A DNA stretch of 64,000 bases from the NCBI RefSeq assembly GCF_025370785.1, contig NZ_JAMXFA010000015.1, positions 53,945 through 117,944 on the forward strand, given 5' to 3'. Positions within the stretch are counted from its first letter, which is position 1, and each line of letters begins with the position of its first letter. This document shows, in pieces, positions 27,632 to 36,899 of the stretch. The notes beneath the pieces are model-generated. The model was not told where the DNA came from. It did no database searches and saw only the letters and a list, made by a program, of their open reading frames with translations. Source of the stretch: Laspinema olomoucense D3b. Its GTDB lineage: Bacteria > Cyanobacteriota > Cyanobacteriia > Cyanobacteriales > Laspinemataceae. A program made the translations under genes and the position numbers.

Positions 27632-28162
27632 TTATGGAATCCGCACGTCAATCACACTGGCATTAAAGTTATAAGTGGTGCCTTCTAGTTCCATCGGCGT
27701 GCCGATTTTGACTTTGCTATTGCCTAGAACTGGACCATCCTCGGTAATTTTGGCATTTCCCGCCACGGTCATCAGCAAATTAGCGCTAAACGACTCTTCC
27801 TGCCTCGGGTCTGGTAATGCCTTAACGGAACCATCAGGTTGAGGAACCGCTAGGGTTCGGGTGAGAAGCTGTACCGATTTGACGTCAACCTGACCATAAG
27901 GCTGATTGCGGATAATCACATTCGTTTTACCCTTTTCTTGAAATTCCCGAAGCAGGGCTTCCGGGTCCCGCACACTCAGTCCCCGAACAATCAAATCAAC
28001 TTCAACAGGTTTCGTGGTTACCCCACCAATTTGGGCAACGGAACCGGAAGTACCGGGAAAGAAAAAGATGCCGATGACAACCAGGAGAATGACCAAGGCA
28101 GCACCCAGGTCAAGAATGCTGATTTTGCCAAATAAGCGGCCTTGGCGATCCAAAATCTTCAT
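27632..28162 (-). CDS. DUF4330 domain membrane-anchored protein
   Basis: 176 residues. An N-terminal stretch KILDRQGRLFGKISILDLGAA leads into one membrane segment (about 17-36), then an extracytoplasmic beta-rich domain (about 50-176; VDLIVRGLSVRDPEAL, LEGTTYNFNASVIDVRI). This architecture defines DUF4330, a cyanobacterial family of unknown role. ATG 28162 gives the standard start. No operon partner is evident. Confidence 0.85.
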   Translation of the reverse strand: MKILDRQGRLFGKISILDLGAALVILLVVIGIFFFPGTSGSVAQIGGVTTKPVEVDLIVRGLSVRDPEALLREFQEKGKTNVIIRNQPYGQVDVKSVQLLTRTLAVPQPDGSVKALPDPRQEESFSANLLMTVAGNAKITEDGPVLGNSKVKIGTPMELEGTTYNFNASVIDVRIP

Positions 28163-28518
28163 AAAATCAAGTCGTCCTACTTTAGCGAGACAGAACTGAG
28201 GGCTGAACTATTTTCCCTTTTCAACGGTTTGAGCCATCCTTCCGAATCCACTGGACAGAAAGATGGGGATAGGTGGATATCTGCTGTCAGATTATCATAA
28301 GAGTTAGAAGTCTATAACAGTTTTAAATAGCTTATGGAATGGGTTTTAGGTTGAAACCCTTGTAGGGTGAGCATCTGGCTCGCTTAATTTGTTACAACTA
28401 ATTTGGGATTGCTAGAGGCGCGATCGCCTAGAATCTTTTACCCCCCGGATCATCAAAACAGGGCACAGGTAAGGGTTAAATTTCACCAGCTAGGGCGCAG
28501 GTTCTGCGCCCTTGGGGA
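28163..28518. other. Intergenic region with a short GC-rich hairpin
   Basis: No gene. GGGCGCAG-GTT-CTGCGCCC (28493-28511) is a perfect 8-bp hairpin, just beyond the stop of the small minus-strand gene. The rest shows nothing definite. Confidence 0.5.
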
Positions 28519-28815
28519 TTACGGGCGACAAGTAGCCCTAGGGAAGTGGACAATGGAGATAGCACTTAAATCGGTGGTATCTCGGCGATCGCCCTGGAGT
28601 TGGTCTGGCAGTCCAAACATTCCCGCCAGGGTAGTCTTGGCGCTATTTTTGGCGGCAGTGAGGATAGATTCAGCGAGTTTGTCCCGCGCCGAATTGGGAA
28701 TAGATTGATTCGGACTGGCGGTGGAACAACCGGCTGGATCTAACGGTTGCATGAGGACTGGTAGCGAAAAAAAGAATAAAAATAGGCTAACCCTGCCTAA
28801 AAACTGGAGGTGCAT
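28519..28815 (-). CDS. Possible small exported protein
   Basis: 98 residues from ATG 28815, with GGAG about 9 bases upstream. The N-terminus (MHLQFLGRVSLFLFFFSLPVLMQ) is a clear signal sequence, and the mature part starts near AGCSTAS, which is close to but not a standard lipobox. The remainder has no recognised domain and its end (HFPRATCRP) looks unusual. A hairpin follows the stop. I give it moderate-low confidence because no family likeness was recognised. Confidence 0.4.
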   Translation of the reverse strand: MHLQFLGRVSLFLFFFSLPVLMQPLDPAGCSTASPNQSIPNSARDKLAESILTAAKNSAKTTLAGMFGLPDQLQGDRRDTTDLSAISIVHFPRATCRP

Positions 28816-28997
28816 CCCTGTTCTCCTAACTCGTTGGGTAGGCATGAACGCTATACGGATCCTCCTCTACAAAGTCGGGATTAATACAGGGAAATTTTTA
28901 GGCAGGGCGATCGCCTTTTGCGGCTCGTTGTTTTCCCCAGTTCAGGGATATCCATTGCCATGAATCGGCGTTGGAGTTGCAGCAGTAAACCTAGCTT

Positions 28998-29432
28998 TTA
29001 AATCGCTTGAACTAACACTTGAGCTCCTTCTATTTTGACTAAATACGGCGGGAGATTTTCTTGAGCTGGACCTTTGATCACCGTGCCATCGGGAGAATAT
29101 TCGGCCCCATGACAGGGACAGATGTATTTGCGTTCGGCGGCATTCCAATCTACCAGACAGCGGTTATGAGTACAAGTCGGATTCACGGCATAAAGGAGTT
29201 CAGAATCTTCAGGATTGCGCGTTACCGAAATGGCTCCATTTTTAAAGTTTTCATTCAGAATTTGACCCTCTGCCTCTAATTGCGAGACTGTCCCGACTGC
29301 TTCAAAGCTATCTGGGGTATTGGGTACTTCTGCTGTAGATTCTCCTGCAGGGGTACAGGCAGCGATCGCCATTGGCAAAAAGCTGGCAAGCCCACCAACA
29401 CCCACCCAGCTTAAAAACTCTCGACGCTTCAT
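28998..29432 (-). CDS. Rieske [2Fe-2S] lipoprotein, Tat-exported
   Basis: 144 residues. KRREFLSWVGVGG is a twin-arginine signal leading to AIAAC, so the protein is probably a lipoprotein at C26. The Rieske fold (about 42-144) has the cluster ligands in CTHNRC (C87, H89) and CPCHG (C105, H108), with C92 and C107 for the disulfide. The loop residues N-R replace the usual L-G of cytochrome b6f PetC. It is not PetC (no transmembrane anchor, short). A role as periplasmic or thylakoid-lumen electron carrier is inferred. The ATG at 29432 is secure. Confidence 0.9.
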   Translation of the reverse strand: MKRREFLSWVGVGGLASFLPMAIAACTPAGESTAEVPNTPDSFEAVGTVSQLEAEGQILNENFKNGAISVTRNPEDSELLYAVNPTCTHNRCLVDWNAAERKYICPCHGAEYSPDGTVIKGPAQENLPPYLVKIEGAQVLVQAI

Positions 29433-29604
29433 AGGCTTAACTCTTGAAGAGATAAAGAATATTTCTATAATAGACCTCTTGACAAAATCTACCCAGGTCC
29501 TCGCTTTCTAAAAGAGGGTTTTGGGGATCACGATTTCTGGCGATCGCTTTTGTCTAGCCGACTTGATATGATTTGACTATTCTGGCGCTTTGGGGGGGAC
29601 AGTC

Positions 29605-30813
29605 ATGGAACGCTTAATTTCTCTGTTGGGATTAATTACATTTGTGGGGATCGCTTATGCTTTTTCGGTCAACCGCCAAGCCATCCGATGGCGAACGGTC
29701 CTCTGGGGAATTGGGTTGCAACTGTTCTTTGCTCTGTTTATTCTCAGGACGAGTCCCGGTTTCGTCTTATTTAAGTTTTTAGGCGATCGAGTCAATAACT
29801 TTCTGAATTTTGCCGATGTGGGAGCTATTTTTGTCTTTGGCGAAAACTTCAAAGAACACTTTTTTGCCTTCAAAATTTTGCCCACCATCATCTTTTTTTC
29901 CGCCTGCATTAACCTGCTCTATCACTACAGAATTTTACAGCGGGTCGTCGAGGGTATTGCTTGGGTGATGATGCGAACTATGAAAACTTCCGGGGCCGAA
30001 TCCCTCTCCTCTGCGGCGAATATTTTTGTGGGACAAGTTGAAGCCCCGCTGCTGATTAAACCCTATATTGCTGCTATGACAAATTCCGAACTTCATGCGG
30101 TGATGACTGGAGGATTTGCGAGCATTGCCGGAGGTGTATTAGCGGCCTATATTTCCTTTGGAATTCCGGTGGAACATTTGTTGTCGGCGTCGGTGATGTC
30201 TGCACCGGCATCTTTGGCGGTTTCTAAGTTATTGTATCCGGAAACTGAAAAATCTTCTCCTGTAGGGGAAATAGAAGTTGACAGAAAAAGTCCTTATGTC
30301 AATGCCATTGATGCCCTAACTTCCGGGGCAATAGAAGGGTTACAATTAGCGTTAAATGTAGCAGCAATGTTGATTGCTTTTTTGGGATTGGTCGCTTTAT
30401 TAAATGCAGTATTGGGATGGATGGGTAGTTGGGTGGGAATTCCTTCCCTGTCTTTTGAGTTGATTTTATCCTATTTAATGGCTCCGGTGGCTTGGTTGAT
30501 GGGAGTTCCTTGGGCCGATGCGGAAGCGGTGGGAATGCTGCTAGGGAAAAAAACAATTTTAAATGAGTTTATTGCTTATTTAGATTTAAAAAAATTGATT
30601 GAAACTCAGGCAATTTTCCCGCGTTCCGTGGTGATTGCAACTTATGCGTTATGTGGATTTTCTAACTTGGGGTCGATCGCCATTCAAATTGGTGGCATCA
30701 GCGCGATCGCACCCAATCGTCAAGGGGATTTAGCTCGATTAGGAGTAAGGGCCATGTTCGCCGGTTCCATCTCCTGTTTTATGACGGCTTGCATTGCCGG
30801 ATTGTTGATATAA
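29605..30813 (+). CDS. Concentrative nucleoside transporter (CNT/NupC family)
   Basis: 402 residues with about ten hydrophobic segments. Family text includes AIRWRTVLWGIGLQLFFALF, SAANIFVGQVEAPLLIKPYI (the nucleoside-binding motif region), MTGGFASIAGGVLAAYI, GKKTILNEFIAYLDL and ALCGFSNLGSIAIQIGG. It would import nucleosides with cations across the inner membrane. ATG 29605 is preferred to TTG 29590, with GGGGGGA upstream. The gene stands alone and a repeat of the C-rich family follows. Confidence 0.92.
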   Translation: MERLISLLGLITFVGIAYAFSVNRQAIRWRTVLWGIGLQLFFALFILRTSPGFVLFKFLGDRVNNFLNFADVGAIFVFGENFKEHFFAFKILPTIIFFSACINLLYHYRILQRVVEGIAWVMMRTMKTSGAESLSSAANIFVGQVEAPLLIKPYIAAMTNSELHAVMTGGFASIAGGVLAAYISFGIPVEHLLSASVMSAPASLAVSKLLYPETEKSSPVGEIEVDRKSPYVNAIDALTSGAIEGLQLALNVAAMLIAFLGLVALLNAVLGWMGSWVGIPSLSFELILSYLMAPVAWLMGVPWADAEAVGMLLGKKTILNEFIAYLDLKKLIETQAIFPRSVVIATYALCGFSNLGSIAIQIGGISAIAPNRQGDLARLGVRAMFAGSISCFMTACIAGLLI

Positions 30814-31208
30814 GTCCCCGGTGGACCCCACCCTAACCCTCCCCTTGCAAAGGGGCGGGAACCGGAAGTGCGGTTAATTTAGTGAGGCAAATGACCCGGA
30901 ACGTAAGAAAGCTACTCTTGTAAGGGGTCACGGCGGGGGTGAAACGGGAAGGAATGGAAGGCAGGGGAGTGCAGGAGGAATCAAACCCAATTCGATTTAC
31001 AATGAGGGGGACTGGGGCATCGGTACAGGAGGTGATTCCCAGGACCAGAAACCGGGTGTTTTGCCTAAATTGGGGCAGATCCCACAGAAACTTTGTGAAA
31101 AAACCCGGCTTGTCTTGCCATGACTGTCCCGATCGCCTAGACAGAAGAACCCGTGATTCTGTCGAACCCTGAAGCGTAAACACAAACCCGTTGACAATTG
31201 AAAGATTA
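30814..31208. other. Intergenic region with two repeat families
   Basis: No gene is seen. A C-rich repeat lies at 30823-30870 and a degenerate palindrome pair at 31047-31110. A 143-codon minus-strand open frame covers this stretch but consists largely of repeat sequence and runs into the DUF1995 gene, so it is rejected. Confidence 0.55.
30823..30870. repeat. C-rich dispersed repeat copy
   Basis: GGACCCCACCCTAACCCTCC followed by CCTTGCAAAGGGGCGGGAACCGGAAGTG. The CCCCTTGCAAAGGGG part is a small hairpin. It matches the copies at 9157 and 48429. Confidence 0.7.
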
Positions 31209-31952
31209 ATGCCTGAACTACCCAAAGATTTAGATGAGGCGATCGCCCAAGCGAAAACAGCCACGAAAGCTGCCCTAGAGGATGGATACCGGCTGGTGCA
31301 AGTCGAAATCGGGATTCCGGAACTGAAAGTTCAACCGATCGCCGAAGAATTTCTCCCCATATTTGAGGACTTGTTTGGCGATCGCTTTAAAGTGTACTTT
31401 CCCGATGCTGGGGCCGCTGCCTTAGCCCGTCGTGATTGGGGAGAAAGACCCTATATCATTCGCGGATTGAGTGAACCCAAAGGTCAAATGCAACCGGAAG
31501 ACGAAGGATTTCTCTTTGTGGAACCTTCGGCGGTGGAAGTCAATACCCTGGAGAAAATGTGCGAACAAGCAGGCGATCGCCCGACGGTGATCCTGCTGCC
31601 GAAGTTGGAAAATGTCGCAATTATTGGCATTGGTTTAGCCGGAAGACAACTTAGAGAACGATTTCTCTCCACCATTGAATCCTGCTACTACATCCAACCC
31701 AGCGAAGGATACGCTGTCTTTCGCTGCTATCCCAGTCCCTGGCAAGTCTGGCTGGAAAACGGCGACACCTACGAACTCATTTCCGAAACGGCTACTAAAC
31801 CCGTGGGTGACGACTTAGAACGGTTAATTACTCAAGCTACCAGTCCGGCTGAAAAATCGCCGGAGGAAGACACCCACAAGCCTTTAGCTGCACCGAAAAA
31901 ACCCGGCTTAATGACAAATATGAAGCGCTTTTTACGGGCATTAAGTCAATAA
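31209..31952 (+). CDS. DUF1995 family protein
   Basis: 247 residues. The text LPKDLDEAIAQAKTATKAALEDGYRLVQVEI, KVYFPDAGAAALARRDWG and WQVWLENGDTYELISE is characteristic of DUF1995, shared by cyanobacteria and plant chloroplasts (the LPA3 group is linked to photosystem II assembly). A photosystem-related role is inferred from that only. The C-terminal 50 residues are low-complexity and end with a basic amphipathic helix (MTNMKRFLRALSQ). The ATG at 31209 is used; TTG 31191 is unlikely. Confidence 0.82.
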   Translation: MPELPKDLDEAIAQAKTATKAALEDGYRLVQVEIGIPELKVQPIAEEFLPIFEDLFGDRFKVYFPDAGAAALARRDWGERPYIIRGLSEPKGQMQPEDEGFLFVEPSAVEVNTLEKMCEQAGDRPTVILLPKLENVAIIGIGLAGRQLRERFLSTIESCYYIQPSEGYAVFRCYPSPWQVWLENGDTYELISETATKPVGDDLERLITQATSPAEKSPEEDTHKPLAAPKKPGLMTNMKRFLRALSQ

Positions 31953-32075
31953 TCGGGGAATAATAGGAACATGACTCCAGTGCGTCCGAGTCTTAATTTA
32001 TAGATAGGGACGGACTGGCGTCGTTTTATTTACCCTACAGCAGGAATAGCCCAGCTTGTTTACCCAGGCAACTCC

Positions 32076-32834
32076 ATGAGCAAAATTAACTACCGACGCA
32101 TTGCGATCGGGGATGTCCACGGTCATTATGACGCACTCGTGAAACTCCTAGAGGCGATCGCCCCCACCGCAGACGATCGCCTCTACTTCCTCGGCGACTT
32201 AATCGATCGCGGTCCCGATAGTGCCTCCGTGGTTAAATTAGTCCGGGACAATAAATTTACCTGCCTCCTAGGTAACCACGAACATCTTCTCATCAACGCC
32301 TGTGGTAACGGCAAAGTCAATCAAGCCGCACTCCAAGCTTGGCGCTACAGTGGTGGACAAAATACCTTAACCAGCTATCCCAAACTCTACTCCCATCCCA
32401 GCGAAGCACTGTTAGAGGATGTCGCCTGGATGCAGACTCTCCCCCTCTATATGGATTTGGATGACGCCTGGTTAGTTCATGCAGGAGTTCATCCCGATCT
32501 TCCCCTACAGGATCAAGGTGCCGAAGACTTTTGCTGGATTCGCGCACCCTTCCACAATATCCGCAAGCCCTACTTTCCCAATAAACTCATCGTAGTCGGC
32601 CATACTATCACCTTTACCTTTAAAGGGATCAAACCCGGACAACTCGCCAAAGGGAACGGTTGGCTTGATATTGACACTGGGGCTTATCACCCCTTGAGTG
32701 GCTGGTTATCCGCCTTCGACCTCACCCACCGTCAAGTTTACCAAGTTAACCTGTTCAAAGGCAAAGTGCGAAAACTGCCTCTACAAGATGCGGTAGTTTC
32801 CATTCACCCCAAGCAAGGGGCTATTTGTCCCTAA
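32076..32834 (+). CDS. PPP-type metallophosphoesterase (Ser/Thr protein phosphatase family)
   Basis: 252 residues. All metal-binding signatures are present: IAIGDVHGHYDAL (about 10-22), YFLGDLIDRGPDS (about 37-49), LLGNHEHLL (about 64-72), VHAGVHPD and VVGHT. This bacterial PPP group includes PrpA/PrpB and diadenosine-tetraphosphate hydrolases; the substrate (phosphoprotein or Ap4A) cannot be told. The protein is soluble. ATG 32076 fits. It follows the DUF1995 gene by 120 bases and may share its transcript. Confidence 0.9.
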   Translation: MSKINYRRIAIGDVHGHYDALVKLLEAIAPTADDRLYFLGDLIDRGPDSASVVKLVRDNKFTCLLGNHEHLLINACGNGKVNQAALQAWRYSGGQNTLTSYPKLYSHPSEALLEDVAWMQTLPLYMDLDDAWLVHAGVHPDLPLQDQGAEDFCWIRAPFHNIRKPYFPNKLIVVGHTITFTFKGIKPGQLAKGNGWLDIDTGAYHPLSGWLSAFDLTHRQVYQVNLFKGKVRKLPLQDAVVSIHPKQGAICP

Positions 32835-32928
32835 TCTTCACCCTTTGATCCCTTTGCGTCTTAAAATAAATGAACCGATGAAGGGATGCCCCCATTAGGA
32901 CTTTGTAAGGTTTTAGCCCCCAAGGACA

Positions 32929-32943
32929 AGAAACCCGGTTTCT
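32929..32943. repeat. Dispersed palindrome AGAAACCCGGTTTCT
   Basis: A perfect copy, with left flank CAAGGACA and right flank AGCCC as at other sites, followed by 'accaacgccctag', which also follows the copy at 2570. Confidence 0.75.
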
Positions 32944-33013
32944 AGCCCGTCTGTACCAACGCCCTAGGCGGGTTACTCCTCTTTAGTTCTCCCATCCATT
33001 CATCGATGCTGTA

Positions 33014-34006
33014 ATGGACTCTCGATTTTCCGATAACATGACGCAACCCAGTATCTATTTTGTCTGCTACCCAGACACCAACGTACCGATTGGCGGGGTA
33101 AAAATGCTCTATCGTCACGTTGATGTTTTAAATAAAAATGGATTTTCCGCTTTTATCATGCATGATGATGAAGGCTTTCGCTGCGATTGGTTTGAAAATA
33201 AAACCCAAATCGCTTATCTTTCCAACATCAAACTTAAAGCTGATGATTTTTTCGTAATGCCAGAAACGGCAACGCCCAAAAGTGGCAACCTCTTACCGGG
33301 CATCCGCAAAGTGATTTACAATCAAGGATGCTATAATACCTTTTATGAATATTCTTTCGACAAACATCAATTAGAAACACCCTATCGCTCTCAAGACGTG
33401 GTTGCAGTCCTCGTCGCCTCGGAAAATAGTTTGAATTATTTAAACTATGTCTTTCCCCAAACCCGACTCTTTCGGATTCATCATTCTATCGATGCGGACC
33501 TGTTTTACTATCATCCTGTTAAAAAGAAACAAATTTGCTGGATGGACCGAAAAATGCAGCGAGATGCTCAACAGGTCATTAATATCTTAAAATTTAGAAA
33601 TGCTTTAAATGGATTTGAGCTAATCCCCATCGAAAATAAACCTCAAAAAGAAGTGGCCCAAATTTTTAGAGAGTCTTTAATGTTTTTGAGCTTTTGTTAT
33701 GCCGAGGGCTTTTCTTTACCTCCCGCTGAAGCAATGGCTTCGGGCTGTTTAGCAGTCGGATATCATGGATGGGGTGGGAAGGAGTATTTTTTACAGGATT
33801 TTGCGTTTCCTGTAGAAAGTGGAGATATCCTTGGATTTGCTCACCGGGTGGAAAAGCTAATTGCGACTTATAATACTCAACCCCAACTTTTAATGGAAAA
33901 GCATAAAAAAGCAGCGGATTTTATCAAACAAAATTATTCGGCAGAACAAGAAGAACGGGATATCGTTACGGCTTGGCGGGAGATTATTAAACTCCACAAA
34001 GGATAA
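33014..34006 (+). CDS. Glycosyltransferase, family 4-like
   Basis: 330 residues. The N-terminal domain opens with YFVCYPDTNVPIGGVKMLYRH, including the glycine-rich acceptor loop. The C-terminal GT-B domain has FLSFCYAEGFSLPPAEAMASGCLAVGYHGWGGKEY, the E(x7)E signature of GT4 enzymes, and a helical end. It would transfer a sugar from a nucleotide donor onto a polysaccharide or lipid. Its AT content is visibly higher than that of the neighbours (many AAA and TTT codons), suggesting acquisition. There is no polysaccharide cluster around it. A start at ATG 33038 is also possible. Confidence 0.82.
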   Translation: MDSRFSDNMTQPSIYFVCYPDTNVPIGGVKMLYRHVDVLNKNGFSAFIMHDDEGFRCDWFENKTQIAYLSNIKLKADDFFVMPETATPKSGNLLPGIRKVIYNQGCYNTFYEYSFDKHQLETPYRSQDVVAVLVASENSLNYLNYVFPQTRLFRIHHSIDADLFYYHPVKKKQICWMDRKMQRDAQQVINILKFRNALNGFELIPIENKPQKEVAQIFRESLMFLSFCYAEGFSLPPAEAMASGCLAVGYHGWGGKEYFLQDFAFPVESGDILGFAHRVEKLIATYNTQPQLLMEKHKKAADFIKQNYSAEQEERDIVTAWREIIKLHKG

Positions 34007-34203
34007 GCTGTTGGGCATTTACATGGGGTACTCTCAACGAGCAAGCTGACCGTGAGCCTCTATCCTGGAAAGCGTCGTTTTTTGCTGCAATAAATTATTC
34101 TAATTTTGGGTGTTCAAATACCTGTTAATTTAGAGGAGATTGATGAAATAAAGGGAAAACCCTACGGGCTTAATCAATTTTTTTCAAGGATTTTTTTAGA
34201 AAA

Positions 34204-34225
34204 AACCGGGTTGCAAAACCCGGTT
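34204..34225 (-). terminator. Intrinsic terminator for the M48 protease gene
   Basis: AACCGGGTT and AACCCGGTT form a 9-bp stem with a 4-base loop. On the minus strand it is followed by TTTTCT and lies 32 bases after the stop of the protease gene. The stem is related to the dispersed AACCCGGTT palindrome. Confidence 0.75.
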
Positions 34226-34256
34226 AATCTGAATTGAAAAATAAATAATTGGGTGA

Positions 34257-35105
34257 TTAGAGCAGCGGACGGATTCTTTCTCGATAGGCTGCTCCATCTA
34301 ACCCCATTCCTTGATTAGCTTGAGCTGCAGGAATCATTTGTTCGAGTGCTGCAATGCGATCGCTACTGGCGGGGTGGGTACTTAAAAAGGTCGGTGGAGA
34401 GGGTTTGTCGAGGAGTTTTTCAAAAAATTGAACCAGACCCAGAGGTGAGTAACCTGTGTTCAAAAGAATAGCTAAGGCCCCGCGATCGGCCTCATATTCA
34501 TGTTGGCGACTCCGGGGTAAACGGAGGGCTAATTCTACCCCAAGTTGGACCGCAATATTGCTATCCACACCGGCAGCACCTGCTAACCCTCGGGCGATGA
34601 TTACTTCACGCATTTGCCGGATGGAATGTTTGGAGACAATATGGCCGATTTCATGACTCATCACCCCCGCTAATTGAGCTTCATTGTCCATAGCTTGGAG
34701 GAGACCTGTGGTAACATAAACAAAACCGCCCATTGTGGCAAAAGCATTAATGCTGTCATCCTCCACAACCTGGAAGGTATAGGGAAGGTTTGGGCGATCG
34801 CTTTGAGCCACTAACCGATCGCCTACCTCGGTCACGTAGTTATTAATTTGAGTATTTCCATACCGCCTAAATTGACGACTGAGAATTTGTTGGTTGATTT
34901 GTTGCCCCAGGGCAACTTCCTGGGCATCGGACATGGTACTGAGTTGGAGCACCTCAAGTCCTGGCCCAATTAACCTCCGGACGCTAAATGCGGAGCTAGG
35001 ATAGGAGGAACTGACAACTAAGGCGATCGCCATAATTGCAGAAATGAGCGGGTAAATCCAGCGACGATTAACTCGATGAGAAAGCCAAGCGTAAGGGTTG
35101 AACAT
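34257..35105 (-). CDS. M48 family zinc metalloprotease
   Basis: 282 residues. A hydrophobic N-terminal segment (about 17-37) acts as signal or anchor. The peptidase M48 core contains INAFATMGGFVYVTTGLL, the zinc motif HEIGH (151-155), a third ligand in HEYEADRGAL, and THPASSDRIAALE at the end. Related periplasmic enzymes (BepA/LoiP type) degrade or assist misfolded envelope proteins. The start at ATG 35105 is preferred to TTG 35120. An intrinsic terminator follows. Confidence 0.9.
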   Translation of the reverse strand: MFNPYAWLSHRVNRRWIYPLISAIMAIALVVSSSYPSSAFSVRRLIGPGLEVLQLSTMSDAQEVALGQQINQQILSRQFRRYGNTQINNYVTEVGDRLVAQSDRPNLPYTFQVVEDDSINAFATMGGFVYVTTGLLQAMDNEAQLAGVMSHEIGHIVSKHSIRQMREVIIARGLAGAAGVDSNIAVQLGVELALRLPRSRQHEYEADRGALAILLNTGYSPLGLVQFFEKLLDKPSPPTFLSTHPASSDRIAALEQMIPAAQANQGMGLDGAAYRERIRPLL

Positions 35106-35570
35106 ACTAAATGTGAGCAATGATGGAACAAATAAGACTGATATTTAATTGAGCTAAGGTATTTTAACCCCGATCGCAATGCTCCCCGCAGTGAGATATC
35201 CCCTTGTCTGCTCCTCTCAGCAATTCATATACTGCCCTGTATGCAGATGGGGTTACATCTTAAAAGATCCGGCGTAAGTCCTGTCTCATCTATTTTTCAA
35301 CTCAACCAAAGACCCTGATATTTTCAGGACTCCGGGACGGTTTAAGTCGGGTTGATTCAGTCTACTTCCAGCATAAGCGATCGCCTCCCTCCTCATCCCG
35401 ATGACGAATCTGGACAGAGGCAGGTTGCCATTCACAATCCTTCAGAATCCTCGTAGGGGGTTTGTAGAACGTCCGGGTAGGGTTCAGCTCAAAAGGACGG
35501 TGACTCGGAATAGGGCCATAGCTAGGTACTCAGAGGTTCCAGGAGTAGAAAAAATAGCGATCGCTCGGGA
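35106..35570. other. Intergenic region, nothing definite
   Basis: About 450 bases with no coding frame and no clear repeat. It must contain the promoter of the protease gene. Confidence 0.5.
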
Positions 35571-35858
35571 TTAACAGGGTTCTTCAAAAGCTCCAACAGG
35601 TTGGACTAATAGGGTAATACAGTGAATGCCGACAATGCGCACAGGTTCTCCGGGTCCGATGACAATTTCAAGCTCGCACCGGGCGGGCCAATAACTGCCT
35701 CTAAAATGGACTCTCCCAGCTATATAGGGGCCTCTAATCATCTCATCCACAATGCCAATTTCTCCGGGCCTGCCGAGAGTATATTTTAAGTTGGGGTCTT
35801 GATATTCTTTGAGTTTCGAGGGATGGGGAGGAAACAGTTTGTTTAAAAAACGGAACAT
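35571..35858 (-). CDS. Short NfeD-like OB-fold protein
   Basis: 95 residues with no membrane segment. Residues about 32-92 read GRPGEIGIVDEM...GRVHFRGSYWPARCELEIVIGPGEPVRIVGIHCITLLVQP, which is the C-terminal OB-fold of NfeD proteins standing alone. Such soluble mini-NfeD proteins are frequent in cyanobacteria. Function is unknown; it may bind SPFH proteins such as that encoded at 6257. The ATG start is natural. Confidence 0.78.
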   Translation of the reverse strand: MFRFLNKLFPPHPSKLKEYQDPNLKYTLGRPGEIGIVDEMIRGPYIAGRVHFRGSYWPARCELEIVIGPGEPVRIVGIHCITLLVQPVGAFEEPC

Positions 35859-36060
35859 GGGATTTCGGTTGAACGCGACAATCCCACCCTAAAATGCTTG
35901 CTAATTTCTTGGGGATACTCCCGTGTCACTCTGTGAAGTGGTAGCTGGACCCGGGTGTTTGGGGGGCGATCGCACCCAGTTTAATCCCAAATTCATGTAG
36001 ATCCTTAGAAATCCCGTAGTACATTTCCCTAACTGCCACATTGCACAGAAGGCGATCGCA

Positions 36061-36270
36061 CTATTGCTCCTTAACACATCCTTCAATATTGCGGACCGAT
36101 GGACTCGACTGCGGGTCAATCACTGGACAATCATCCTTGACCTGCCCAAATCGCTCCAGAGTGTAATGAAGGACAATCACCCAAAATAAAATCACAAATG
36201 CTACCAAACCCAACTGTTCAGGAGAGATAAATCGTCGCAGAGGTTCTGATTGTAGCTTCTTGTCGTCCAT
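36061..36270 (-). CDS. Small single-span membrane protein
   Basis: 69 residues. The strongest evidence is the SD: AGGAGG 4 bases before the ATG at 36270. A basic N-terminus (MDDKKLQSEPLRRF) precedes one membrane helix (about 20-40, LGLVAFVILFWVIVLHYTL), so N-in topology is expected, and the C-terminal half has two cysteines (C48 and C65). No family was recognised. Confidence 0.6.
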   Translation of the reverse strand: MDDKKLQSEPLRRFISPEQLGLVAFVILFWVIVLHYTLERFGQVKDDCPVIDPQSSPSVRNIEGCVKEQ

Positions 36271-36683
36271 AAGACCTCCTAGTTTGGGTCATCTGCGATC
36301 GCCCTGCACCTGTTGGATTCATCCCAGGGGAATAGAGCGTTCAATGGAAATCGAACGCTTTAGTTAAAAATTGCCCTCTTCAATATTTTATGCTAATTTT
36401 CCAAGTTTGGGGTATCAAAGTCGTTTCCTTGACCCACTAAAATTTAACCAGTTTTTCACAGTGAATGCGCCCGGATATAGGGGATGGCTTCAGCGTTTAA
36501 ATCCTAGAATAGATGAGGCGTTCCCCTTACAGGGCTTGGCCTGAAACCAAATCGATGAGACCGGGTTGAAACCCGTTGGTCAAAATTGCCATCTCCAAGA
36601 AGCGATCGGGCCTCGATCTAGAAATAACAGCGTATAAAATAACCTGAAGCGTTCCCCATTCGCCAATTTTCATCAGCTTCCCG
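36271..36683. other. Intergenic region, nothing definite
   Basis: About 410 bases, AT-rich, at the left end of the decayed segment. No coding frame and no strong hairpin were recognised. Confidence 0.45.
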
Positions 36684-36899
36684 TCACTGCACTTGATTGT
36701 GGAGGGATGGCGTTTTTAATGAAGAGACTAATCCCGGATTAGAAACATCTTCCCCGGTAATGTGGGGAAGTCGCTTACTTTGCCCCTTAAGTTGACTGAA
36801 AATCTGGGACCAATTTAAGGTGATAACTCTAGGCAATAATACACAAAACGTCGCATTAAATAAGGTCAAAAGGATAAATTCAAACCAGTTTGATAGCAC
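36684..36899 (-). CDS. Possible small membrane protein
   Basis: 71 residues from GTG 36899 with AAGGAG 9-10 bases upstream. The N-terminal half (LSNWFEFILLTLFNATFCVLL) is a membrane segment with the WFEF/LLTLFN pattern; the rest is polar. The SD and hydrophobic start support translation; no family was recognised and the 3' half may be degenerate. Confidence 0.4.
   Translation of the reverse strand: MLSNWFEFILLTLFNATFCVLLPRVITLNWSQIFSQLKGQSKRLPHITGEDVSNPGLVSSLKTPSLHNQVQ

Noticed and set aside
30833..31264. 143-codon open frame on the minus strand
   Set aside because: It is made largely of dispersed repeats, overlaps the start of the DUF1995 gene and has no protein-family likeness.
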